64,000 bases of DNA, taken from positions 76,728,781-76,792,780 of the forward strand of contig CM059199.1 of the NCBI GenBank assembly GCA_030323885.1, written 5' to 3'. The translations under genes and the position numbers were made by a program. How positions within the stretch are numbered: the first letter of the stretch is position 1; every line of letters begins with the position of its first letter. The notes under the pieces were generated by a model. It saw nothing but the letters and a program-made list of their open reading frames with translations, ran no database searches and was not told the DNA's origin. This DNA is from Branchipolynoe longqiensis. Taxonomy: Eukaryota > Annelida > Polychaeta > Phyllodocida > Polynoidae. Shown here one piece after another: positions 11,501 through 24,500 of the stretch.

Positions 11501-14500
11501 TCCTTTGTCTTGTGCATTTTATTGAGTTCCTACAGTATCGGTAAGAAAATAGTACTCATTTTGTGATCGTTACAGTTGTAGTGGATAATGAAATATACAT
11601 TTAGACATAATCTTACTAATCTTCATCTTTCACTTTTGGGCATTCACATACTTCCACAATGAACACTAAATTTAGCTCTCATGTTTGTATGTTTGTTTGC
11701 TTGTTTGTTTGTACGGCTGTTTAAGTGTCTTGTGTTTTACCTAGTGTGTATTGTTGTGTATTTTGAATCAATAAAAGTTTCATGGCATTTGAGAATGAGC
11801 TATTAATATCCTTACCATTACACATTTTGAGGAATAATCCAGTTACATTCGTAGTTTAATTGAATATCTACATAAAAATAGAATTGATATCTTTGGCTTA
11901 ACGATTATACTGGCCAACTTGTTGTTATCCCATCCCATATTTATGTTCTAGTTATGTTGCCTGGAGTGTGCCTTCCACCCTTTGTACTCTGTCCTGCAAA
12001 GCACTTATATTTTGCACTTTGCCTACACCATTTGTCAGTAGTTCTAGATACATTCTGACTAGGTAGTTTATTTTACTAGTCACTAGATGAGCTGAGTACA
12101 TGTCCTGATGCCCTATTGCTTCTCCTCGTTTCTAGTCTAAGCTGTGCTTTTACTGCATTTTAGAATGCTAGCCTTCCTGATATCGGACTCGAATGTTCAC
12201 CTATTCAGACTACTTAAGCCCACATGTACAAAAACTGAATAGAATGCAAATCTTCTGGGAACTATTGAAGAGTTAAGTTCTGAAGCAAGTGTGGATGCAG
12301 AGGTATAGTTTGTTGTGTGGCACTATTTGCCACCTTGTGCTGTCATACTGCCTTATAGTGTTAACTTCCCTGTGCCCTACTAACTGCCTGTGTATTCTGT
12401 CCTACTTCCTTATAGTGTTAACTTCCCTGTTACCTACTAACTGCCTGTGTATCCTGTCACACTGCCTTATAGTGTTAACTTCCCTGTGCCCTACTAACTG
12501 CCTGTGTATTCTGTCCTACTTCCTTATAGTGTTAACTTCCCTGTTACCTACTAACTGCCTGTGTATCCTGTCACACTGCCTTATAGTGTTAACTTCCCTG
12601 TGCCATACCAACTGCCTGTGTATCCTGTCATACCTCCTTATCGTGTTCAACTTCCCCTGTGCCATACCAACTGCCTGTGTCCTGTCCTACTACCTTATCA
12701 AACCAGACGAGATGGCCGAATGAGTTAGAGCGTCTGTGTGCCTTGTTGGTAGACCATGGGATCGTGAATTTGAACCCTGGTCGAGTCAAACCAATGACTT
12801 AAAAATTGATACGTGTCGCTTCCTAGCCAGGCGCTCGGCATTATTAGGATATGGCATGGACTGGTTGGCTTAGTGTCAGGATAATGTGACTGAGTAGGAT
12901 ATCAGGTCATGGTGCTGGTGGCCGGTTCTCCCAGTGGGGCAGCATTATAAAGTTGCCATGAGTGCGCACTGTCACAAGTCAGTATCCGTCCTGATATGAC
13001 CTTAGATGTTGCTAGGACATAAAACAACAAACAAACTGCTTTATCGTGTCAACTTCCCCTGTGCCATACCAACTACCCATGTGTCCTGTCCTACTGCCTT
13101 ATCGTGTTAACTTCCCTGTGCCCTACCAACTGCATATCCTGTCATACTGCCTTCTAGTGTTAACTTCCCTGTGCCATACCCACTGCCTGTGTCCTGTCCT
13201 ACTGCCTTATAGTGTTAACTTCCCCTCTGACGAACCATGCCAAGTGTTTTATTATTGAATTAAAAATGGAATTTTGACCAGATGTAACAAAACAGGAACC
13301 ACGTAAGAAGAGTTTTGCTACCCAATTTCCATTGTACACATATAAAGGAATTTAGAATGTTTAACCAATTAATCATGCAGATTTTTAATAAGACAATGTC
13401 AAAAAGTGCAATTTATAACAACAAAAATCATTCTAATTTGGCCAAAGAACAGCTTTCAAAGCATGGTATATTTTTGTAAAACTGCAACAAGACTGAATAG
13501 CTGGTAAATAAATAGTTCACATACTCATAACAGTGTAATAACCTATTTAGTTTCAGATTTCTATCTCTAGAAAATCAAACGGTATATATGCATCCTAAAA
13601 TGTGAAATAATGTAATTCTTTGCATGCAAACCACATCTGTAAATGAAATTGTTCAATCGTTGAAAGCTCATTACAGCTAAGCAACCTTATGAATTTTCCT
13701 CAAATTTTGCACAGTATTACAATACCCATTCTCTGACACTAATTCATATTATTTATAGCAATATTATATCCAAAATTATGGAAAAACTTGCATTTTGATT
13801 GAACATAGAGAAGAGTTGTCAGAAAAACCAAAATATAAATTTGATAAATGTTCACTAGCTCAACCAATGTGTGCAAATTCCGATAAAATAACACTACACA
13901 TCATTCGGAACAAATACCTTATCCATATTATATATGGGTCGTTCTCTGAAACTGGGTACCACTTTTGTGACTTGGAAGCCAAAAGTGAAAACTTTCCTAA
14001 TAATAGCGGAAAATATTCCAACTAATAGCGGGAAAACATTCCAAATAATAGCAGAACTAATATTCATATGAAAATTTACATGTTGTGGATATGTCAGTTG
14101 AAAAAAAAAACTATTTCACTTTTTGATTTTGATCTTATATAAATTAAGAACTACGTTAAAATGTCCTGTGTAACATGCAAATTAAACACATCCAAAACAT
14201 CATTTTAACATAAAGAACCCATTCAAACAAGATTTGATTGATTACAGTTAAGCAAACAAAATTATCTCTTAGAAAAAAATTGAAACAAAGTTGAAAGAAA
14301 AAGGTGTCAATTTTCACTTTAGCGCAAAATCATATAAACACACCTTTGATACATTTTGTGGGATAGATTAAATACTTTTGCTATTGCTATCGCTACCATA
14401 CTTGCTACACAGAGGCAACAATTATTTTACTTGCTATTAAAAAAAGAAAATTAATTATGTCCATCATAACATGGACACCAAATATGTGGTACTCAGTTTC

Positions 14501-15533
14501 AGAGAAGACCCATGTACAAATGTGAAAAAGTGCATTTTTATTGCACATACAAAAGAAAAGTATCCAAAACTAAAAAATATAATTCTTTTCATAATTCTTT
14601 GAACACTCACTGTGTCTCTACCAATAGTTGGATCTTCAAACTTTGCACACACATCATAGAATGCATATTAGCTATCACAATAATTTATCTAAAATTATCA
14701 AAAAGCTGCATTTTGATTGCAAATACAAATTTAAAATGTTGGGAGACCAAAAATATTGTTTTAAATAAATCTTTGAATCATCACTGTACCTAAACCAATG
14801 GTTGAATCCTCCCCAAATTTAGCACACTATTAGATTATATATTCTGTGATACATCCTAATATGCATTAATGTCAGATACATGTTTCTATCATGCGTGTCA
14901 CCATTGTGAAACTACTGTGGACAGCAAAAGCCCAAGGACCTTGGTCTGAATATTCTGTCCGTGACTCCTTGTACTGTTGTACTGCTGTCAGGCCTACCAA
15001 CATCACCATTACCCGCAGGGAGACGGCGGCTCTCATGGTCGTGGGGGGCACCCAGGACCCTTCGTCCAGAGTCCACATGGTCACTCAGGATTCACGCCTG
15101 TCAAGCTGGGAGCGAAAGGAAGCGTAAGTAGAGGAAGCTGCCTACCCTAATGGGGCACTGGAACACTCAGTTATTTGACCATTGCTATTTGCATTTCAAA
15201 ACGTTATGGATCTTGTATGTTGTTACTGAATAATTCATAATTACTCCTTGCTTTTATGTGCGAAACTCGTGTAGCTGTCCAGCTGAGATTGTCAAGTTGT
15301 CTCATTGGACGGATCTGATGGTCTATTTGATCCAACCTGTTTTCTTCCTGCAGGAACGCGATGCTCGGGTGCCAAAGGCCCCTAAGCCCCCAGACAAGGC
15401 CCTTATGCCCTACATGAGGTACAGTCGGAAGGTACGAGAACACTTGTATAGTGCTCCACAAATACGTATTGATGACACTAACTTGATGCAGAGCTAACCC
15501 ACACGTGTGTTTGCGTGCGTGCGTGCACGCATG

Positions 15534-15565
<32 letters not shown>

Positions 15566-18500
15566 CCTGAGGCAGAGCGAACCCACGCTTGTTATAGATT
15601 GTAAATTATGCGGGTGTAGGCGCCCGCAGGCACCTCCCCCCACCCACCCCCTCTCGGGTTAACTAAGTTGGCCATGTGTCTATGAACGCACTTTTGGTTT
15701 GCCTGATGGTTTCATTGTATGTGTGCTAGTCGGCGCCACCAGTACCTGGCCCGACCCGATTCAGAGTTAGTGCGCCCGCTTCCCACCAGCCCGCGCCAGT
15801 GTCACCTATATAAGGCGTGGCGCTCGCCTGGCCAGACCCTCTCCCGATATCCCTGCCAACCTGCGCGCCGATTTGACTTGTTCCGAAGCGTAGGCTACAG
15901 TCGCTACCGGCCGCCGTCACCTGTATCTATTGGAGTTATGCCAGGGGATTTCTGTGGCCGGTGCGGTTAACGACGGGCACACCCGACAGTTGGCGTGTAC
16001 CTACCGTGCTCCACATCATTTTAAAGAAATGGCGAAAAGGACCGGGTGAAGTCAGAGAAGGCTGCTGAGCCTTCGAAGGCAGGTTTGGCGCCACCGGTGA
16101 TACCTGAAGACTCGCTCAGCAATGACAAGTGTTCCTTGCTCGTGAGTTTGAGGACTCTGGAAAAGCTTAAGCGGAAAGCAGCCATTGAGGAACAGATGGT
16201 GCAAATTGAGTGTGCGTTGTCATGTTTTTCTCTCTGGAGTGGGACAGCGGTGCGTCGCGTGACGGATGCAGTGGGTGGAGCAAGTCATACGGCAGGCAGG
16301 AGGGCGTTTCGAGCAGCCGGAGGAGGAGCAGGAGCAGTCAAAAGAAGAGCGGGGGGAGCGTCGACCGAGCGTGTCAAGGAGCCGTGGGAGGAGTCAAGGA
16401 GCCGCAGGAGGAGTGTGTCAGACAGGCATCGGAGTGCTTCATGTGACCGTGTGACACCAAGGAGGTGTCGCGAGAAGCTGTTGTCGGGCACGGCCGGCTA
16501 CACCGGCGTGCGAGGAGGACACCCAGGCTGAGAGAAAGGGGAGGAGTAGTTCTAGGCGGCGCCATATGAGAGACAGCTGGTCTTTGTCGTCATCCGAATG
16601 CACGCCTAGCCGAGACCACCGCCACCTAAGACGTAAGTGGTCTATTAAGCATTTCACGGAGGATAGGAAGACAGTGCGGAAGCTTGTGTGTTATGAGTTA
16701 ATTGAAGCGAACTGTTACTGGATGCTCCAGACCAAGGACACCGACTGTAGCAATTACAGATGCTTTGTGCATCATATTGCTTCTTTGACGGATCGGGCTA
16801 AGTCTGAACAATTTATTCATACGGCACACGTAAATTATGACCTAGGGGTGCGTAAATTAGCCTTCGACGAGGGATACTCAGCCTTCAATCCTGGCAATTC
16901 AGAACTTACCCTTCGCTATTATATGTTTGACTATCTGAAGTCAAACCGCTCAGGACGTTCATATAAATCAACAGAACGCAAATCTTTTGTTGAAGATGGG
17001 GAGTAGGGCATGTTACGGCTTCAATAGCGAGGAACGACGTACATGTGACGGGCAGGTATGCCGTTATGGTCATTGGTGCGGCAAGTGTGGATCGAAAGGA
17101 CACAGGTGGGAAAAATGCAGGAAAGACTGATCCGACAAGGCTGTCAAACGCACTGGTGCGTTGCTCGACTCAGGCAATAGCCGTGCCCCGAGCAATAACG
17201 CTCAAGCTATTAATGGCGCCATTAGCGCGCTGCCTGCAGAGGACTGCAGCATCGTAATTGGCGCGAAGGGTATGTCGGTGCCAATTATTGGCATTTGCAA
17301 ACATGTGTTCGACTCTACTGCTGATGGCTATTGGACTTAATGCTTAACTGATTGGACTGAACTTACACCTGATTGGCTGACTGTAACTGCTGATTCGACC
17401 GTGTTTGACTTAATTGCTGTCGATGATTTAATGAAAGATCGAATTGTTGAAATATCCGTTACTATAGATTGTTTCAAAGGCACTTGTCATTGTGTTCATG
17501 CTATTGCCAACAATACGGTCCAACTACACCCATGTAGAGCGTTTGTGGAGCTATTCTTATTAGGCTCCCGTGATACCGACTGGGAATTTTTGTTGAAGGG
17601 TTTTTTGTTTGGTTTCAACATGGTATATTCTGATTGTGACGCGCACTATCAAAGTGTGAAAGAGAACGTACGTTCAAATGATCGTTATGGCTTTATTTCA
17701 GAGCAGCTGTCAAATGAGTTAGATAACAGTTGTATCTCTGAAGTTGCTGAGATTCCACTGCACTCACAATATTTGTTGTGTCCCAAAATCTTTGGGGAAG
17801 GGACTTAGATGTGTAGTTGATTGTTCTAAGCCACATGGAAGGTCTGGGATTGTTCTAAGCCGCATGGAATGCATATGTGGAGCGGGTTTGCCAGACATTT
17901 TCTTATAAAGGCGTCGACAACCTGGTCGACGCTATGCTTCCCGCTGACTTTATTGCGGTGCTGGATATAAAAATGCTTATATGGCAGTTGCCATTCACCC
18001 AATCGATAGGCTGCAGCAGGGGTTACGTTGGAATTTCGGGGATGGTACAACAAATTTTGCCGTCCTGATATGACCTTAGATGTTGCTAGGACGTAAAACA
18101 ACAACAAACCGATAACCGAATGTGCAGCCCATATATTTTCACCAGGATAAGCAATTTTATTGTCCGTGTCTGTGGGAGGCGTTAGCGTGTAATCAATTAT
18201 CTCGATGACTTTGCAGTGGCGGGTGCGTCACAGGACGCCTGCGCTAAATCACAGGAAATAATTGTACGCGTATTACGACAACTTGGTTTAACAAAAATTA
18301 ACTTTTCAAAATTAGCTTCTCCCTCCCACGGTTTCTAGGTATTGATATTCATATGGTCCGTGTGCAGCTCCGCTTGCTGGACGACAAGGTAGTGAAGCTT
18401 AAAAAGCATCTTTAATTATTTCTCCATAGGAGGAAGGCAACCCGTCGAGACTTGGAAAGGTTTGCCGGACGACTAGCTCACTGCGCTACAGTCGTCCGGG

Positions 18501-21500
18501 GTGGCTGGTCATTTTGTAGCCGGGTATATGATGTGGTTAGAACCCTTAAGCAGCCTTATGCTTTCGGAAAGAGATAGCTTGGTTGCTTCATTTTGTGGAC
18601 CGTTTTAATGGGTACACGTATATACTCGGTCATCAGGCACCGAGCGTTTCAGTGTATTCCGATGCTTCTAGCTCCGGCTCCAGCTTTGGCGCCGCCCACG
18701 TGTGCTGGGATATTCAGCCCGAGTGCGTGCCAGGACCTATGACCTGAAATCGGATATCATTATGCAGAGAGCAATGACATGTGCGTTAATTCCCATATTA
18801 ATGTGCGCGAGATGTGGGCGGTCGACAGTGCCGTCACCAGATGGGTGGAGCATTGGAGGACCAAAGTCTGTCTTTTTTGTGACAGACAATAACACGATGC
18901 GTGCGGCGTTGGCGACTGGGCGTTGTAAAAAATAGGCAGATTATGGTCTGGATTAGAGTTATTTTGGATCTTATGTAACTTTAACTTTGATATTAATTCG
19001 GTATATTTGTCTAGTGAGAAGAACATTATCTGCGATGCGCTTAGTAGATGGGGTGATAATTCTAGCAAAGGCAGGGTTGCCGCAGCTGACCCCGACAAAT
19101 TACTATGTTGCAGCCAAATATTTTTTGACATATTCCACAACTGTGTCTGTTTTTCCTACAGGGGTCCACCGTGAAATGTCAGTGCTATGCTCAGGCTATT
19201 ATTCTACGAACAGCCAGTCTACTCGATCTACCCAGTTGAAAAAATATTTTTCCTTTATCGAGGAGTTTGAGGGGCTCTTAACCCGATACCATGCCCTCCA
19301 GTGTAGGTTGGGTTATATATAACTTGGTTAACATGTACCCTAAAATATAGCTCGATTACAAACTACTTAACCGCTTTGAATTTTTTCTTAAAGTCGGAGG
19401 ACTCTCCCTCCAGTTCTTGTGGGGGCAAAACGGAAATTGGGTTGCGTTGTGCGTCGCGTGACCCCGCTTTAGCTTGGTTCATGTTGCAATTCGTGCTGTG
19501 CTCCTGACTGGTTTAGAGGTTTATTGTGGAAGTGTCAATTAACAGACTTGTATTGTTGAGGGATAATTTTATAGTTGGGGAATGATGATAACTATCAGAT
19601 GTTCTAAAACCATTCAGTTCAAGGAGCGCGAATTGCTAATCCCAATTACTAGTGTTAGCAATGTTAAATTGTGTGCAGTTTACTGTGTACGGAGACACTT
19701 CCGTCAGGTCCCACTAGCAGGCACAGATCCGGCTTTTCAGGTACCGTCCCCAAAGGGGGGTATAAATGTTAGATTATCGGACATTGAGTTCCATGATAAA
19801 ATATTTTACTGAATTTGCTGATTAGAAAGCGATACCTTCTCTTGCCATTCTTTGCGCCGAGGGGATGCACCTTTTTAGCTATGCAAGGTGCGTCCCTCGA
19901 GGAGATTAGGACTAGAGGAACCATATGGGATGGCCGAATGAGTCTGTCTCCCGTGTTGGTAGGTCGTGGGTTTGAACCCTGGTCGAGTCAAACCAATGAC
20001 TTAAAAATTGATACTTGTCACTTCCTAGCCTGGCACTCAGCATTATTAGGATAGGATAAGGACTGGTTGGCTCAAGAGTCAGGATAATGTGAGTGAGTGG
20101 GATATCAGGTCATGGTGCTGGTGTTCTGGCCTTCCAGTGGGGCAGCACTATAAAGTTGCCATGAGTGCGCAGTCACAAGTCGGTATCCGTCCTGATATGA
20201 CCTTAGATCTTACTAGGACATAAAACAACAAACAAACAAAGGAATAGGGGGGACTGGTTGTCCGACGCGGTATTTGTGTATATTTCCTCTCCTTTATCGG
20301 AGAGGATACTCGACGATATGCGTGTTGCGACGGCCTTGACGAATTCGACTTAGTTGTAGCTGGGGGCACGTTGCGTCATTGCCAGCCAGATGCAGTGTTC
20401 TGTGATATTAAAAAAATTCCCTCAGCTATTTGTCTTTGTCTGCTTAGCGGGGTCTACAGACTGTATATACTTGTATATGTGGGTGTAGTTGCCCGTGGGC
20501 ACCTCCTCCCCCCCCCCCCCCCCCCCCCCCCCCCACTCCGGTTAACTAAATTGGCCATGTGTCTGCGAATGCATTTTCGGTTCGCCTGATGGTTTCATTG
20601 TATGTGTGCTGTCGGCGCCACCAGTGCCTGGCCCGACCCGATTCACAGTTAGTGCGCCTGCTGCCCACCAGCCCATGCTGCCTATATAAGGCATGGCACT
20701 CGCCTGGCCAGACCCTCTCCCGATACACTTGGGTGGCGATTTGACTTTTTTCGATGCGGGACAATTTAAAAAAAATTATTGGCCGGTTTTGTGCCAGCCA
20801 GATGCAGTTTTCTGTGATATTTAAACAAATTAAATATCTCCCTCTGCTCTTCGTCTGCTTAACGGGGTATACACATGTATATGAGTCACTCTCCTCAAAA
20901 CTGGCCAGAAGTGTTACATGGGAGAGTTAAAATCTAATATTGGATTTTTATCATATTTTCGTGGAAATGAAAGCTGGACATCTCCCCTTTACATACATGT
21001 AAAATATCAATTGGTGAGAAAAAATAAAGGTGTAGTCTGTGATTAATTAAATGTCATCAACAGAACACACAAGAGCGCGAGAAAACAGTTATCAATAAAC
21101 TAAATATTGTGGTATATAAAGACTATTATATAAATATTATTTAACAGAGGGCCTATAACTTTCGTCCCGAAATGCTCAGTCGCCCAGCTTGCTGGTAAAC
21201 GCAGCGGCCTGGGCGACTCGGGTTTGCACTCAGGTAGGCAGGCCCATGGTGAGCGGCCGCCGAGCAGGCGCAAGCTCTATAATCACCCTCACTCTCGTCA
21301 GAAATTTTGACCATAATAAAACGGTAGGCTAATTTGTGTGGCCAGCCAGAGGTATCGATCTCAACGTCTTAAGTTATCTCTTACGGAGTCTATAATAATG
21401 CTGATTTTTTTCCATTGTAGCTTTTTCTAACTTACTATGAAGAAACCACTTTTACTTAGTAAATATAAGGCTTGCTGGAATATTTAACATACATACTTAG

Positions 21501-24500
21501 ATGGTGGGTAGAACGTACAATTTCACTTTGTTCAGATGTAACACAAGATTAGGACACCACACAGTCTGCTTAATAAAAAATCTAAGCAGAATTAAATATT
21601 TTCATTCTGAGAGGCATATTAATCATAGCATAACATACCGAAATATGGAGTGCTCATGCTGTTTTAAAAAAAGGAACGTAATTCCAGCTGTGCTTTATTC
21701 ACTGACTAATTAGCATACAATAATTGTATGCTATCAGGACACCACTGGTTACGTTTGTGATGCAAATTTGTAATGATATTTCTGAACATATAAAAAAAAA
21801 CTGTTTGCTTAAGCATGCATACATGTTAATAAATACTTCCTTTTGATTTGGGAACTGTTTGTCTGATATATCAATGCATTACAAGATGTTTGTAAGGATC
21901 CAACCATGTCACGTTAGAAATGGCTGACTGTGAAATGGATTTTTTTTGGTACAAAAACACTTCACAACAAAAAAGACTAAAGTTGCATGTGGTATATTTT
22001 ATTTCCTTTATTTCTAGCATCAAATGTGAAAAAAAAGTATAGGAAAAATAAGTAGGATGGTGTTTTTTTTTTTAATGTTTTAAAATCCCACCCCATGCTG
22101 ACCAGTTGAGGAGAGTGACCCAAATATGTATGGACATACACGCACACACTAACTTGAGGCAGTTATACATGTAGATGTATGTACACAGACACATTAACTT
22201 GAGCAGAGGTAACCCACACTTGTTATACATGGCTGCAGATTAGTACAAATGTAGTGTGTAACGAACCATGTATTGAATCAAACTCCATGTATGTGTGTGC
22301 ATGCACACACACACACACACACACCAACACACACACCAACACACACACCAACACAAACAACACACACAACACACGCAGACATACACGCACATGCAGATAC
22401 GCACAGACAGAAAAAAACGACACAGACACGCGGACAGACAGACAGACCGTGTAAATCAACAAAGATGCAGTCGTTGCAGTCGTGTTGAGTTTGGCACTAT
22501 CTACTGGCGAATTGTAGGTGTGGGATTCAGTGAAGGCGGCCAACCCAGATCTGAAGCTGTGGGAGATCGGCAAGATCATCGGGCAGATGTGGCGTGAGCT
22601 TACAGATGAGTCGAAGCAGGAGTACGTGAACGAATACGAGGCAGAAAAGGTCAGTCACTCAGTCACCCAAGTAGGACGGTCTTGTAACTGCAGGATCAGT
22701 CAAGTCATTTAACAAGTAGGACGGTCTTGTAACTGCAGGATCAGAAGTCATTTAACAAGTAGGATGGTCTTGTAACTGCAGGATCAGTCAAGTCATTTAA
22801 CAAGTAGGCGGTCTTGTAACTGCAGGATCAGTCAGTCATTTAACAAGTAGGACGGTCTTGTAACTGCAGGATCAGTCAGTCATTTAACAAGTAGGACGGT
22901 CTTGTAACTGCAGGATCAGTCAGTCATTTAACAAGTAGGACGGTCTTGTAACTGCAGGATCAGTCAGTCATTTAACAAGTAGGATGGTCTTGTAACTGCA
23001 GGATCAGTCAAGTCATTTAACAAGTAGGCGGTCTTGTAACTGCAGCATCAGTCAGTCATTTAACAAGTAGGACGGTCTTGTAACTGCAGGATCAGAAGTC
23101 ATTTAACAAGTAGGATGGTCTTGTAACTGCAGGATCAGTCAAGTCATTTAACAAGTAGGCGGGTCTTGTAACTGCAGCATCAGTCAGTCATTTAACAAGT
23201 AGGACGGTCTTGTAACTGCAGGATCAGTCAGTCATTTAACAAGTAGGACGGTCTTGTAACTGCAGGATCAGTCAGTCATTTAACAAGTAGGCGGTCTTGT
23301 AACTGCAGCATCAGTCAGTCATTTAACAAGTAGGCGGTCTTGTAACTGCAGGATCAGTCAGTCATTTAACAAGTAGGCGGTCTTGTAACTGCAGCATCAG
23401 TCAGTCATTTAACAAGTAGGACGGTCTTGTAACTGCAGGATCAGTCAGTCATTTAACAAGTAGGACGGTCTTGTAACTGCAGGATCAGTCAAGTCATTTA
23501 ACAAGTAGGCGGTCTTGTAACTGCAGCATCAGCCAGTCATTCCTGCCTGTTACAAGTCACCTGTACCCAGTTTCGTATAAAACAAAAGTTACAAAAATAA
23601 GTTGTATTGAAGAACCACAATGACTTGATGTGAATGAATTGTATAACATTGTAACATAAGCAAGATGGCAATGGTGTCCTATATTAAAGGGGTGGTAACA
23701 TGAACAACGCAACTTTACAATTATCAGGATCTAATATTACATTATTTGTATAGGTTGAATGAAGCGATCTTATGAATTATTAGGGCACAATGATGGTGTG
23801 ATGGTCTCAGAATGTGCACCCTGGCAGTATCGGTAGTCTGTACAGGAAGTGACCTGAATGCACTGCAATGGTTCTGAATGCACTGCAATGGTTGATATGA
23901 TTACAGATCCAGCATGCTGACCTCATGAAGCAGTACTACAACTCCCCCGGGTACCAGGCGTGGGTGGCTGCCAAGGGGCGTGCAGAGGCAGATGCAGAAG
24001 CAGATGAGCGGGAACGCAGCCGTGACAGGACGGCAGACAAAGTAAGTCAGTCTGTAGCTGTTTAGAGATGAATATTTACAATTCTTCATCTTCTGAATAA
24101 CATCGCAGAATAATACAAGAGAATACAAGTTGAACATATATAGCCGTGAATATGGCTCCAGTCGAGACCATTTGGTTAGTTTTCATGAGATGCCATAAAT
24201 ATATTATATACTCCTTATCAATCAATTAGTTTCTTTTCATTTTGAACAACTTGTATTATTGGTTTGACATTCATTGATTAAGCAGGGGAAATTTCAAACT
24301 AATTAGCCTGTCCCGTTTGATTTGAATATGACTTGAGTAAACTTCATAACTAGTGAAACTAACCTGTTGTCATATGATGAATATGTATGTTAGCACATCT
24401 CACAGCATCGTAGTGTGTGTGTAAGCATGTTAAACCATTGTAACTAGTGATGCTAACCCATCTGACTGTATTGTGTTTGTGTGTGTGTGAGCATGTTAAC

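Larger units (their letters stand above)
15608..20882 (+). mobile_element. DIRS-superfamily (PAT/Ngaro-like) tyrosine-recombinase retrotransposon, decayed
   Basis: The architecture is A1 (15608-15892) - coding region - B1 (20381-20476) - A2 (20477-20757) - B2 (20793-20882). This split direct-repeat layout is diagnostic of PAT/Ngaro-type DIRS elements. Between the repeats, in order, lie a gag-like region with a CCHC knuckle, RT with a YLDDF catalytic box, RNase H with SDAS/TDNNT/DALSR blocks, and a tyrosine recombinase with an HSLRRG box. No integrase is present. Many frameshifts and stops, plus two nested SINE pieces, make it inactive. It lies in SMARCE1 intron 4 in the sense orientation. No target-site duplication is expected for recombinase-mediated insertion, and none was found. 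Confidence 0.85.

Noticed and set aside
17040..17340. Retroviral-type protease domain after the zinc knuckle
   Set aside because: Only a single LLDSG string supports it. Split repeats and a tyrosine recombinase indicate a DIRS element, a class that normally lacks an aspartic protease.
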